A stretch of DNA of 64,000 nucleotides from PALSA-607 sp963825425 (GTDB lineage Bacteria > Actinomycetota > Actinomycetes > Acidothermales > Acidothermaceae), in contig CAWGTF010000011.1 in NCBI GenBank assembly GCA_963825425.1, positions 372,001 through 436,000 of the forward strand, in the 5' to 3' direction. A program made the position numbers and the translations under genes. Positions 33,015-41,934 of the stretch are shown here, one piece after another. The notes beneath the pieces were generated by a model. The model had not been told where the DNA came from, did not search any database, and saw nothing but the letters and a program-made list of their open reading frames with translations. Position 1 is the stretch's first letter, and every line of letters starts with the position of its first letter.

Positions 33015-33372
33015 ATGGCTGGTCTGAAGGTTCGTAAGGGAGACACCGTTCAGGTGATCTCGGGCAAGGACCGCGGCTTCAAGGGCAAGGTCATCGAGAC
33101 CGACCCCGGGCGCGCAGCGTGTCCTGGTCGAAGGTGTGAACCGCATCCGCAAGCACACGAAGGTCACCTCGACCACGCGTGGCGCGAAGACCGGCGGCAT
33201 CGTCACCCAAGAGGCGCCCGTGCACGTGAGCAACGTCATGGTCGTGTGCCCGGAGTGCGACAAGGCAACCCGCATCGAGCGTCGCCAGGTCTTGAAAGAG
33301 GAGACCGGCAAGACGATCCCGGTACGGATCTGCAAGAAGTGCGGCAAGGAAATCATGGCGGCGACGGCATGA
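33015..33372 (+). CDS. rplX: 50S ribosomal protein L24, zinc-binding form
   Basis: KOW-domain assembly initiator (LKVRKGDTVQVISGKDRGFKGKVIE). The C-terminal half carries CPECDK ... CKKCGKEI, the zinc ribbon found in many actinobacterial L24 proteins. An extra base near 33112 shifts the frame before VLVEGVNRIRKHTK. Corrected length ~118 residues. The stop overlaps the rplE start (ATGA). Confidence 0.95.
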
Positions 33373-33960
33373 CCGCGACCACGACTGAGAAGCCGACGCC
33401 AGCGCTGCGGCACCGGCGCCGCGGCTCAAGCAGCGCTACCGCGACGAGATCGCGGCCCAACTGCGTGAGCAGTTCGGCTACTCCAACGTCATGCAGATTC
33501 CCGGCCTGACCAAGGTCGTCGTGAACATGGGTGTCGGCGAGGCTGCTCGCGACGCGAAGCTGATCGACGGCGCCGTTCGCGACCTGACCACGATTACCGG
33601 TCAGAAGCCGCAGGTCACTCGCTCGACGCAAGTCGATCGCCCAGTTCAAGCTGCGCGAGAACATGGCGATCGGTTGCCACGTCACGCTTGCGCGGCGACC
33701 GGATGTGGGAGTTCCTCGACCGGCTGCTCGCACTCGCGCTGCCCCGGATCCGCGACTTCCGCGGGTTGTCGCCGCGCCAGTTCGACGGCCACGGCAACTA
33801 CACGTTCGGTCTCACCGAGCAAGTCATGTTCCACGAGATCGACCAGGACCGGATCGATCGCTTCCGTGGCATGGACATCACGGTGGTCACGACCGCGAAC
33901 ACGGACGACGAGGGGCGCGCGTTGCTTCGCCTGCTCGGCTTCCCCTTCAAGGAGAACTAG
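33369..33960 (+). CDS. rplE: 50S ribosomal protein L5
   Basis: 5S rRNA-binding protein of the central protuberance. Segments in three frames join: RYRDEIAAQLREQFGYSNVMQIPGLTKVVVNMGVGEA (in parts), KSIAQFKLRENMAIGCHVTL, MWEFLDRLLALALPRIRDFRGL, and the end LLRLLGFPFKEN. Shifts lie near 33405 (a missing base), 33620 and 33688 (CTG to CTTG). Corrected length ~197 residues. Start overlaps rplX. An essential gene in any bacterium, so these shifts strongly suggest sequence error. Confidence 0.94.
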
Positions 33961-34040
33961 TGAGCGAGCATCGCAGGCGCGAAGCGCCGAGGAGCGGAAC
34001 GAACACAGCGATGAGCGCTTGCGCGAAGAGCGAGGTAGGA
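33961..34040 (+). other. 80-nt GA/CG-rich spacer between rplE and rpsN
   Basis: GTGAGCGAGCATCGCAGGCG and following GAGCGGAACGAACACAGCGA-type repeats. It has no gene of its own and is unusually long for this operon, where spacers are mostly 0-20 nt. The word GAGGARCG...AACGAAC also occurs just after rpoC (about 21263-21275). Confidence 0.6.
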
Positions 34041-34262
34041 ATGGCGAAGAACGCTCTGAAGATCAAGGCGGCCGCGAAGCCAAAGTTCGCGGTGCGCGGC
34101 TACACCCGTTGCAACAGGTGTGGCCGGTCGCATTCGGTGTACAAGAAGTTCGGCATCTGCCGCATCTGCCTTCGCGAGATGGCTCACCGCGGCGAGTTGC
34201 CTGGCATCACAAAGAGCAGTTGGTACGAACCCCACTACGCCGAAGGTCGCCACGAACGTTAG
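34041..34262 (+). CDS. rpsN: 30S ribosomal protein S14 type Z with C-terminal extension
   Basis: Short zinc-binding S14: MAKNALKIKAAAKPKFAVRG, CNRCGR (near residue 24), CRICLREMAHRGELPGITKSSW (near 40-61). Type Z proteins end at this SSW or ASW; here the frame goes on for 12 residues (YEPHYAEGRHER) to TAG at 34260-34262. Either the natural stop was altered by an indel or this lineage has a short extension. GTAGGA precedes the ATG. Confidence 0.94.
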   Translation: MAKNALKIKAAAKPKFAVRGYTRCNRCGRSHSVYKKFGICRICLREMAHRGELPGITKSSWYEPHYAEGRHER

Positions 34263-34304
34263 GGCGAGGCGAAACCACGGCGAGAAAGGCCATGTGGCCA
34301 CATC

Positions 34305-34709
34305 ATGATGACCGACCCGATCGCTGACATGTTGACGCGAGTGCGCAACGCGAACCACGCGTACCACGACAACGTGCCGATTCCTTACTCGAAGATCAAG
34401 ACGCACGTCGCCGACATCCTCAAAGAGCAGGGCTACATCGCCGGCTGGCACGTCGAGGACGTCGAAGGCCACGCTGCGGCGAAGAACCTCGTCGTCGAGC
34501 TCAAGTACGGCCCCAACCGCGAGCGCTCGATTGCCGGCGTCCGGCGGGTCAGCAAGCCCGGGCTGCGGGTCTACGCCAAGGGCACCAACTTGCCGCGCGT
34601 TCTTGGCGGTCTCGGCATTGCCATCATCTCGACATCCGGCGGGCTGCTGACCGACAAGCAGTGCGCAAAGCGTGGGGTAGGCGGGGAAGTCCTCGCCTAC
34701 GTCTGGTAA
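34305..34709 (+). CDS. rpsH: 30S ribosomal protein S8
   Basis: A 133-134-residue S8 (DPIADMLTRVRNANHAYHDNV, then NLPRVLGGLGIAIISTSGGLLTDKQ and the end GGEVLAYVW). It binds 16S helix 21 and in E. coli represses the spc operon. ATG at 34305 or the adjacent one at 34308. The frame is intact. Confidence 0.98.
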   Translation: MMTDPIADMLTRVRNANHAYHDNVPIPYSKIKTHVADILKEQGYIAGWHVEDVEGHAAAKNLVVELKYGPNRERSIAGVRRVSKPGLRVYAKGTNLPRVLGGLGIAIISTSGGLLTDKQCAKRGVGGEVLAYVW

Positions 34710-34726
34710 CAGGAAGAGACGAACTC

Positions 34727-35266
34727 ATGTCCCGAATCGGAAGACTTCCGATCCCTGTTCCCAGCGGGGTCGACGTCGATATCACCGACCGTCTGGTCAC
34801 GGTCAAGGGCCCGAAGGGCACCTTGACGCACACGCTCGCCGAGCCGATCGTCATCGAGAAGGCGGACGACGGTTCGCTGCTCGTCACTCGCCCCGACGAC
34901 GAGAAGCGCAGCAAGGAACGTCACGGTCTCAGTCGCACGTTGGTCGCCAACATGGTGACCGGGGTGACCGAGGGCTTCACCAAGACCCTCGAGATCGTCG
35001 GCACCGGCTACCGCGTGCAGGCAAAGGGCTCGGACCTCGAGTTCGCCCTCGGCTTCTCGCACCCGGTCAACATCCCGGCACCCGATGGCATCACCTTCGA
35101 GGTGCAGGCACCGACCAGGTTCGTCGTGCGCGGCATCGACAAGCAGCAGGTCGGTGAGGTCGCAGCGAACATCCGCAAGCTGCGCAAGCCGGAGCCCTAC
35201 AAGGGCAAGGGCGTTCGCTACCAGGGTGAAGTCGTGCGTCGCAAGGTCGGAAAGGCTGGTAAGTAG
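34727..35266 (+). CDS. rplF: 50S ribosomal protein L6
   Basis: A 179-residue L6 near the sarcin-ricin loop (SRIGRLPIPVPSGVDVDI at the start, YRVQAKGSDLEFALGFSHP in the middle, and PEPYKGKGVRYQGEVVRRKVGKAGK at the end in part). ATG at 34727 follows CAGGAAGAG. It is 2 nt from rplR. The frame is intact. Confidence 0.98.
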   Translation: MSRIGRLPIPVPSGVDVDITDRLVTVKGPKGTLTHTLAEPIVIEKADDGSLLVTRPDDEKRSKERHGLSRTLVANMVTGVTEGFTKTLEIVGTGYRVQAKGSDLEFALGFSHPVNIPAPDGITFEVQAPTRFVVRGIDKQQVGEVAANIRKLRKPEPYKGKGVRYQGEVVRRKVGKAGK

Positions 35267-35268
35267 TC

Positions 35269-35660
35269 ATGCCTGTTGGATTGATCAGTCGCCGCAAGGC
35301 GCGCGGATCCACCAAGTCGGCCCTGCGTCAGCGCCGCCACTTCCGGGTGCGCAAGCGCGTCACCGGTACCGCGGCTGCGTCCGCGCCTCGTGGTCAACCG
35401 TTCGACGCCGGCACGTGTTCGCGCAGGTCGTCGACGACACGACCGGCCGCACGCTCGCGTCGGCGTCGACCATGGAAGCCGACGTGCGTGCGACCGCGGG
35501 TGACAAGACCGCCAAGGCTCGCAAGGTCGGCGAACTGGTTGCCAAGCGGGCGGCCGCCGCAGGCGTCGGGCCGGTGGTTTTCGACCGTGGCGGCTACCAG
35601 TACCACGGACGCGTCGCGGCGATCGCCGACGGCGCACGCGAAGGCGGTCTGACGCTGTGA
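35269..35660 (+). CDS. rplR: 50S ribosomal protein L18
   Basis: 5S rRNA-binding protein. Starts with RKARGSTKSALRQRRHFRVRKR, then after two single-base insertions (near 35385 and 35414) continues HVFAQVVDDTTGRTLASAST and VVFDRGGYQYHGRVAAIADGAREGGL. The nucleotides between the shifts decode as RPRLVVNRSTRHV in the corrected frame, the normal L18 core. Corrected length ~129 residues. Confidence 0.94.
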
Positions 35661-35718
35661 CCACGTCTCGAACCGCTCGACCTATGAACTGCGTGAACAC
35701 CGAGATGAGGAACGTCTG

Positions 35719-36383
35719 ATGCCAGGACCTCAGCGTCGTGGACCCGGAAGTGGCAGTGGTACCGGGGGCACCGGTGCCGGTGCCGCCGGTGGACCCGGCG
35801 GCAGTGGCGGTGGCGACCGCCGCGACCGTCGTGACAACCGTCGTCCCGACGGCGCAGCCGAGAAGACCCAGTACATCGAGCGCGTCGTCGCGATCAACCG
35901 CGTCGCCAAGGTCGTCAAGGGCGGCCGGCGCTTCAGCTTCACCGCGCTCGTGGTCGTCGGCGACGGCGACGGCAGTGTCGGGATCGGTTACGGCAAGGCC
36001 AAGGAAGTGCCGGCGGCGATCGCCAAGGGTGTCGAGGAGGCCAAGAAGAGTTTCTTCAAGGTGCCGCGCATCCAGCACACGATTCCGCACCCGATCACCG
36101 GCGAGGCCGCAGCTGGTGTCGTGCTGCTTGCGCCCGGCGAGCCCCGGTACCGGCGTTATCGCTGGCGGCCCGGTGCGCGCGGTGCTCGAGTGCGCGGGCA
36201 TTCACGACGTGCTTGTCGAAGTCGCTCGGCTCGGACAACGCGATCAACGTGGTGCACGCGACTGTGGCGGCACTGAAGGGCCTCATGCGCCCCGAGGAAG
36301 TTGCGGCTCGCCGCGGCTTGCCGCTCGAAGACGTCGCACCTGCCGCTTTGTTGCGCGCGCGTGCGGCCGGGATGGGAGCCTGA
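35719..36383 (+). CDS. rpsE: 30S ribosomal protein S5 with Gly-rich N-terminus
   Basis: The first ~45 residues are Gly/Arg/Asp-rich (GSGSGTGGTGAGAAGGPGG). Then comes the S5 dsRNA-binding domain (YIERVVAINRVAKVVKGGRRF) and the C-terminal domain (GYGKAKEVPAAIAKGVEEAK). Frameshifts near 36148 and at 36213 (CTG to CTTG) interrupt TGVIAGGPVRAVLECAGIHDVL and KSLGSDNAINVVHAT. The corrected end is TGA 36381-36383, 1 nt before rpmD. Corrected length ~220 residues. Confidence 0.94.
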
Positions 36384-36384
36384 C

Positions 36385-36567
36385 ATGGGCCGGCTGAAGG
36401 TCACCCAGACCCGATCTGAGATCGGCGGCACAAGTAACCAGCGCAACACCTTGCGCACACTCGGTCTGAAGCGGATGCGCGACACCGTGGTCAAGGAAGA
36501 CCGCCCGGAGATCCGCGGCATGATCAGGACCGTTTCGCACCTGGTAGCCGTTGAGGAGGTCGACTGA
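36385..36567 (+). CDS. rpmD: 50S ribosomal protein L30
   Basis: A 60-residue L30 (GRLKVTQTRSEIGGTSNQRN, then LRTLGLKRMRDTVV). Very close spacing (1 nt on each side) to rpsE and rplO. The frame is intact. Confidence 0.97.
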   Translation: MGRLKVTQTRSEIGGTSNQRNTLRTLGLKRMRDTVVKEDRPEIRGMIRTVSHLVAVEEVD

Positions 36568-36568
36568 C

Positions 36569-37075
36569 ATGGCAGAAACCGCCAGCAAGAAGAAGACGCA
36601 GGACGCCCAGCCGGTCGAGATCGCGCGGGCGACCAGCGTGCTGAAGATTCACCACTTGCGGCCCGCGCCTGGCTCCCACAAGCCGAAGACCCGGGTCGGT
36701 CGAGGCGAGGCGTCCAAGGGCAAGACCGCGGGTCGCGGCACCAAGGGCACCAAGGCCCGCTACCAGGTGCCCGAGCGCTTCGAGGGCGGGCAGATGCCGC
36801 TGCACATGCGGCTGCCCAAGCTGAAGGGCTTTACCAACCGGTTCCGGGTCGAGTACCAAGTCGTGAACCTCGAGTGGATCGCCGCGCACTACCCCAAGGG
36901 CGGCGCTGTGACTCCAGAAGACCTGGTCGCCAAGGGTGCGGTCCGCAAGGGCGAGCTGGTCAAGGTTCTCGGCGACGGTGAGATCGGCGTCAAGCTCCAG
37001 GTCAGCGCGCACGGCTTCTCGGCGTCCGCGAAGGAGAAGATCGAGGCCGCCGGAGGCAGCGCGACCAAGCTGTAG
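36569..37075 (+). CDS. rplO: 50S ribosomal protein L15
   Basis: A 168-residue L15 with a ~20-residue N-terminal extension before LKIHHLRPAPGSHKPKTRVGRGEASKGKTAGRG (in part) and FEGGQMPLHMRLPKLKGF. Binds 23S rRNA late in assembly. GAGGAGG lies 9-10 nt before the ATG. The frame is intact. Confidence 0.97.
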   Translation: MAETASKKKTQDAQPVEIARATSVLKIHHLRPAPGSHKPKTRVGRGEASKGKTAGRGTKGTKARYQVPERFEGGQMPLHMRLPKLKGFTNRFRVEYQVVNLEWIAAHYPKGGAVTPEDLVAKGAVRKGELVKVLGDGEIGVKLQVSAHGFSASAKEKIEAAGGSATKL

Positions 37076-37195
37076 GACGACGTCGTGCGTTACAGTCACG
37101 GAGCGGGCGCCGGTGACTGGATTTCGCTCCTGAGGGACGCGTTCGCGCTCGGGTTCGACGGCAAGGTTACGAGACGTTGGTGCGCGGGAGGAATC

Positions 37196-38512
37196 GTGAA
37201 CTACGCCCTACTCAGGGCCTTCGGGCAGGCGTTCCGCACGCCCGACCTGCGCAAAAAGATGTTGTTCGTGCTCTTCATCGTGCTGCTGTTCCGCCTCGGC
37301 AGCGCGATCCCGGCACCGGGGGTGTCGGAGAAGAACATCCACGCATGTCTCGTCCAGGTCACCGGCGGCAACAGCGCCAACGTCTACACCCTGATCAACC
37401 TGTTCAGCGGTGGGGCGCTGCTCAAGCTGTCGATCCTGGCGCTGGGCATCATGCCCTACATCACGTCGAGCATCATCATCCAGCTGCTCGTCGTGGTGAT
37501 TCCGCGGCTCGAGCGGTTGAAGCAAGAGGGCCAGTCCGGCCAGGCGAAGCTCACGCAGTACACCCGTTACCTGACGATTGGCTTGGCGATCCTCCAGTCG
37601 TCCGCCTTCGTCGCGCTCGCCCGCACCCCAGGTCAGATCTTCACTGGCTGTCAGACGCCGATCATCCCGAACGACGGCTGGCCGGTGATCGTGACCATCG
37701 TCCTCACGATGACGGCGGGCACCGCGATCATCATGTGGCTCGGCGAGCTGATCACCGACCGCGGTATCGGCAACGGCATGTCGATCCTGATCTTCACGCA
37801 GATCGCCGCGCGCTTCCCGTCTGAGCTCAACAGCATCCGGCAGACCAAGGGTCTCTTCACGTTCTTGATGGTGATCCTCGTCGGTGCCGTCATCATCGCG
37901 GCGATCGTGTTCGTCGAGCAGGCGCAACGACGAATTCCGGTGCAGTACGCGAAACGGATGATCGGCCGCCGCATGTACGGCGGCACGTCGACGTATTTGC
38001 CGCTGAAGGTGAACCAGGCGGGTGTCATCCCGGTCATCTTCGCGTCGTCCCTGCTCTACATCCCGTCGCTCTTGACCAGGGTGTGGAGCGGCAACCTCGG
38101 CTTCACTCAGTTCGTCACGAACTACTTGTCGCCGAACGGGCACCTCACCTACCTGCTGCTCTACGCAGGCCTGATCATCTTCTTCACGTTCTTCTACGTC
38201 GCGATCACGTTCAATCCCGACGAGGTCGCGGAGAACATGAAGAAGTACGGCGGGTTCATCCCCGGAATCAGACCCGGGCGGCCGACCGCCGAATACCTGA
38301 CCTACATCCTGTCTCGCATCACGGTTCCGGGTGCCACGTACTTGGCTGTCATCGCAGTCATCCCTGAGGCTGCGCTGTCGATCATCGGAAGCTCGCAGCA
38401 GTTCCCGTTTGGTGGCACCTCGGTTCTGATCATCGTCGGGGTCGGACTCGACACGGTGAAGCAGATCGAGAGCCAGCTCATGCTGCGCAACTACGAGGGC
38501 TTTCTCCGGTAG
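37196..38512 (+). CDS. secY: protein translocase subunit SecY
   Basis: A 438-residue ten-helix channel of SecYEG. GTG 37196 is chosen over a longer in-frame start at 37085 because GGGAGGA lies just upstream and the product then starts MNYALLRAFGQAFRTPDLRKKML, the usual beginning. LGIMPYITSSIIIQLL (TM2) and the cytoplasmic loops ending RLKQEGQSGQAKLTQYTRYL are typical. The TAG stop overlaps the adk GTG. The frame is intact. Confidence 0.97.
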   Translation: MNYALLRAFGQAFRTPDLRKKMLFVLFIVLLFRLGSAIPAPGVSEKNIHACLVQVTGGNSANVYTLINLFSGGALLKLSILALGIMPYITSSIIIQLLVVVIPRLERLKQEGQSGQAKLTQYTRYLTIGLAILQSSAFVALARTPGQIFTGCQTPIIPNDGWPVIVTIVLTMTAGTAIIMWLGELITDRGIGNGMSILIFTQIAARFPSELNSIRQTKGLFTFLMVILVGAVIIAAIVFVEQAQRRIPVQYAKRMIGRRMYGGTSTYLPLKVNQAGVIPVIFASSLLYIPSLLTRVWSGNLGFTQFVTNYLSPNGHLTYLLLYAGLIIFFTFFYVAITFNPDEVAENMKKYGGFIPGIRPGRPTAEYLTYILSRITVPGATYLAVIAVIPEAALSIIGSSQQFPFGGTSVLIIVGVGLDTVKQIESQLMLRNYEGFLR

Positions 38513-39165
38513 TGAGACTGGTCCTGGTGGGTCCGCCGGGCGCTGGCAAGGGAACCCAGGCTCAGTTCATCGCTTCCCATCTGTCGGTGCCGAAGATCTC
38601 GACCGGAGACATCTTCCGCATGCACGTCACCCAAGGCACGGCTCTTGGTCACGAAGCAAAGCGCTACATGGACGCCGGTGACTTGGTCCCAGACGAAGTG
38701 ACCATCGCGATGGTGAAGGAACGGCTCGACGAGGGCGATGCTCGCGACGGCTTTCTGCTCGACGGGTTTCCGCGCAACGAGGCGCAGGCCGAGGTGTTCG
38801 ACAGCATGCTTGCCGAGATGGGCACCCCACTGTCGGTGGTTCTCGAGCTGGTGGTCGACGACGACGAGGTCGTGCGGCGGCTCTCTGGCCGTCGTACCTG
38901 CCACGAGTGCGCCCACGTCTGGCACGAACTGTTCGACCCGCCGGCTGTGCCGGGAATCTGCGACCATTGCAGTGGAAAGCTGTTCCAACGCGACGACGAT
39001 CGCGAGGAGACGATCCGGCACCGGCTCGAGGTATACGCCGAGCAGACCGCGCCGCTCGTGGGTTACTACGCCGGCCGCGGGCTGCTGGAAGGCATCGACG
39101 CGACCGGACCGGTCGAAGACATCACCGCGCGCGCGGTCGCGTCGCTGCGTCACTGGGGTGACTGA
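38512..39165 (+). CDS. adk: adenylate kinase (zinc-LID form)
   Basis: A 217-residue enzyme converting AMP + ATP to 2 ADP. P-loop GPPGAGKGTQA (7-17), STGDIFR, the DGFPRN motif, and a long LID domain with CHEC ... CDHCSG, a zinc-knuckle LID that many actinobacterial adenylate kinases lack (they have a short LID). GTG start overlapping secY suggests coupling. The frame is intact. Confidence 0.96.
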   Translation: MRLVLVGPPGAGKGTQAQFIASHLSVPKISTGDIFRMHVTQGTALGHEAKRYMDAGDLVPDEVTIAMVKERLDEGDARDGFLLDGFPRNEAQAEVFDSMLAEMGTPLSVVLELVVDDDEVVRRLSGRRTCHECAHVWHELFDPPAVPGICDHCSGKLFQRDDDREETIRHRLEVYAEQTAPLVGYYAGRGLLEGIDATGPVEDITARAVASLRHWGD

Positions 39166-39201
39166 CGTGCACCGCGCAAACGTGCGGCCGGATGGAGAAC
39201 G

Positions 39202-40022
39202 ATGATCCACATCAAGACCGAGGCCGAGATCGCCAAGATGCGCGTGGCGGGCCTTGTTGTCAGCACCGCCCTCGAAGCGATGCGAGCGGCCGTTGCACCC
39301 GGGGTGACGACGGCTGATCTCGACGCGATCGCCGAGCGGGTCATCCGCGACGCTGGCGCGACGTCGAACTTCAAGGGCTACCGCGGCGGGGCCGGCGGTC
39401 AGGTTCCCTATCCAGCGACGATCTGCGCATCGATCAACGACGAGGTCGTCCACGGCGTCCCTGATCGGCGTCACGTGCTGCGGGACGGCGACATCATCTC
39501 GATCGATTGCGGCGCCATCGTCGACGGCTGGCACGGCGACGCCGCGTTCACAGCCGGCGTCGGCACCATCGAGCCAGCGGTTCAGGCGATGCTCGACGTC
39601 TGCGAAGAGTCGATGTGGCGGGGGATCGCGGCCGGGGTTGCCGGCGGCCGGCTCGGAGACATCGGGCACGCCGTCGAGTCCTACGTCCGGTCTCAAGGCA
39701 GCTACGGCATCGTCGAGGAGTACGGGGGCCACGGCATCGGGACGGCGATGCACCAGGAGCCGCACGTTCCGAACCTTGGGCGTCGCGGTCGGGGTCTGAC
39801 GCTGCAAGCGGGGCTGACGCTGGCCGTCGAGCCGATGATCATGATGGGCAAGCGGCACTAGTGACGCTGGACGACGACTGGACTGTCGTCACGGTCGATC
39901 ACAGCTGGGCTGCCCACTTCGAACACACCTTCGCCGTGACGGCGGGCGGGCCGCAGGTGCTCACCGCGCCCGATCTGGGAGTAGCGCGGCTGGCCGCAAT
40001 TGGCGCAGCTGTCGGGGTGTAG
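39202..40022 (+). CDS. map: methionine aminopeptidase, type I
   Basis: Removes N-terminal Met from new proteins. Metal ligands are visible: Asp in SIDCGAIVDGWHGDAAF (two), His in GGHGIGTAMHQEPHV, Glu in LAVEPMI, and Glu in AHFEHTFAVT. A base is missing near 39858, between MGKRH and VTLDDDWTVVTVD; the corrected protein is ~273 residues. It follows adk, as in most actinobacteria, but infA is displaced by the two genes that come next. Confidence 0.95.
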
Positions 40023-40027
40023 GAGCC

Positions 40028-40711
40028 ATGGCCGTGCGCACCGTCGTCGAACGCGGGCCCAAGGGCAAGCGGGCGGTGGCCGTCAGTATCGACTGGCCGG
40101 GGTGGAGTCGGGGCGCGAAGACTGCCGAGCTCGCGTTGGAGACGCTCGAGTCCTACCGAGCGCGCTATCGCCCGATTGCGCGGCTGGCCAAGATGAGTCG
40201 CGAGTTCGACGCAGCGGGACCGCTCAAGGTCGTCGAGGACAAGGTCGGCACCGGCTCGACCGACTTCTGGGGTATCTCCTTCTCGCCATCGGCCGCCGAG
40301 CAGGATCCGATGAAGTCCGCCGAGCTCGACCGCGGGATCACACTCTTGCGGGCTTGCTGGGCGTTCTTCGACGAAGTCGCGGCGCGGGTTTCGCCCGAGA
40401 TGCGCACCGGTCCGCGCGGTGGAGGGCGTGACCGAGACACGATCATCCGCCACACGATCCGCAACGAGAGCGAATACTTCGCGCGGCGGCTCGGATTACG
40501 GATACCCGAGTACGCGGCGATGACCCCCGAGGGACTGCGGGAGCATCGGAAGACCTACGTCGCGGCGATGCGGGAGTACAACGCTGGCGAGATTAAGCGG
40601 ATGCGGTCGTGGACGCTGCCCTACCTCATCCGACATTCCGCCTTCCACACCCTCGACCACGCGTGGGAGATGGAAGACAAGGACCTCATCGGCGACAGCG
40701 GCGTGCTCTAG
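40028..40711 (+). CDS. conserved hypothetical protein, DinB-like helical fold
   Basis: A 227-residue soluble protein. The C-terminal part, RHTIRNESEYFARRLG ... LPYLIRHSAFHTLDHAWEMEDKDL, has spaced His residues in helices as in DinB/DUF664-type four-helix bundles, which often bind a metal. The central part is charged and has no membrane segment. AGGAG sits just before the ATG, 5 nt after map. Family assignment is tentative and no function can be claimed. The frame is intact. Confidence 0.55.
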   Translation: MAVRTVVERGPKGKRAVAVSIDWPGWSRGAKTAELALETLESYRARYRPIARLAKMSREFDAAGPLKVVEDKVGTGSTDFWGISFSPSAAEQDPMKSAELDRGITLLRACWAFFDEVAARVSPEMRTGPRGGGRDRDTIIRHTIRNESEYFARRLGLRIPEYAAMTPEGLREHRKTYVAAMREYNAGEIKRMRSWTLPYLIRHSAFHTLDHAWEMEDKDLIGDSGVL

Positions 40712-40793
40712 CGAAATCGTATACAGCCGTAGAACTTCCTACACCGCTCCGCCGCAGGGCTGTTTCGCTGTGCGATCTTCCTCGCGAATCCGG

Positions 40794-41918
40794 TCACGTT
40801 CCGCTCCGGCCACGGCGAATCCACTCCGCAAGTAGTGGGTCGACAATCGTGTAGCTGTCACCGGCAGGAACTGCATACCGGGTCACGTCGGCTCGTTCAG
40901 TCAGCGCATTCAATGCGTTCTTTGTCTGGGTGCCGCTGCGGGTGATCTGGCCTGCTGCTTGGCTGTACGGCCCTTGGCCAGCAGCAAGCGCCGCCATGAT
41001 CTGCCGCTCCGCGGCCGACATTCTGGACCAGACTGCACGGAACTCTTCGGCGAGGGAGTTCACGGCCGTGTCGACGGCCGCGGTGGCGGTCGCCTCATCG
41101 GCGGGTGTCTGGGTCCCTGCCAGGTCCCAGCTGTCGTGGGCAAGCAACATGGTCCGCTGCGGATGGCCGGCTCCGATGTCGAGTAGCACGGACAACGCTC
41201 GGCCGACGTCCTTGTTGGTATCGGTAAAGCGCTCGGCGATGAAGGCGGCGGTGGGGTCGGGCGGTAGGGGCGGTAGCGCGACGGCGCGTGCCTGTTGGTA
41301 GAAGGCCCGTTTCGGGTTGGCGAACAGCTCGTTCATCAACCCGAAGTGCGAACCGGCGAAGATGTAGGACGCAAAGTCCCCCTGATGCTGGATCACCGAG
41401 CGGATCACCGCGTCCGCGTTCGGGTCGGCCGCAAGCACGTCTTGGAACTCATCAAAGATGATCAGTACTCGGTGCTTTGTGCGCTGGTGGACCCGCTCGG
41501 GTAGCGCGAGCCATTGCTCGAGGCTGGTCCGGGACGCGTTCGCACTGACCTGAGCTGAGGCTGGGACGGGACCGCCGCCAAGCGTGACCGATGCGCGCAG
41601 GCTGCGCCGGACGCCATCCATCCAGCGCGCGAGCGGGCCGTGGAGTGATCCGATGTACGCGGTTTCGATCCGCGCGGCGATCTCGGCGTTGCTGACGACG
41701 CCGAAAAAGTCGACGTACACCGATGTGGTGCCATCGGCCAATGCCTCGCCCGCGACCCGGCGCAGCAGCGAGGTCTTGCCGAACCGGCGAGGTGCGACCA
41801 GCCTGGCGTTGTTGCCTTCGGCGGCGAGGCGTAGCAGGTCGCCTGTTTCGGTGTCGCGATCGATCAGGTCGTCGATGCTGACGGGTCCGGTGTAGCGGAA
41901 TGGGTTCACGATGGCCAC
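40794..41918 (-). CDS. AAA/archaeal-type ATPase with C-terminal winged helix
   Basis: A 374-residue P-loop protein. Walker A reads APRRFGKTSLLRR (near residues 42-54), Walker B RVLIIFDEFQDVL (near 150), then a sensor-like SYIFAGSHFGLM. The last ~90 residues (AAERQIMAALAAGQGPYSQA, then NALNALTERADV and a DPLLAEWIRRG end) fit the winged-helix part of PF01637-type ATPases. It is encoded opposite to the ribosomal operons, with no partner gene on its strand. The GTG at 41918 has GGAG 6-9 nt upstream, and three 23-bp repeats begin 17 nt before it. The frame is intact. Role unknown. Confidence 0.78.
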   Translation of the reverse strand: MAIVNPFRYTGPVSIDDLIDRDTETGDLLRLAAEGNNARLVAPRRFGKTSLLRRVAGEALADGTTSVYVDFFGVVSNAEIAARIETAYIGSLHGPLARWMDGVRRSLRASVTLGGGPVPASAQVSANASRTSLEQWLALPERVHQRTKHRVLIIFDEFQDVLAADPNADAVIRSVIQHQGDFASYIFAGSHFGLMNELFANPKRAFYQQARAVALPPLPPDPTAAFIAERFTDTNKDVGRALSVLLDIGAGHPQRTMLLAHDSWDLAGTQTPADEATATAAVDTAVNSLAEEFRAVWSRMSAAERQIMAALAAGQGPYSQAAGQITRSGTQTKNALNALTERADVTRYAVPAGDSYTIVDPLLAEWIRRGRSGT

Positions 41919-41934
41919 CGCTCCACCGTACCCT

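Noticed and set aside
37085..37195. N-terminal extension of SecY from 37085
   Set aside because: The extra 37 residues are not SecY-like, and a good ribosome site precedes GTG 37196.
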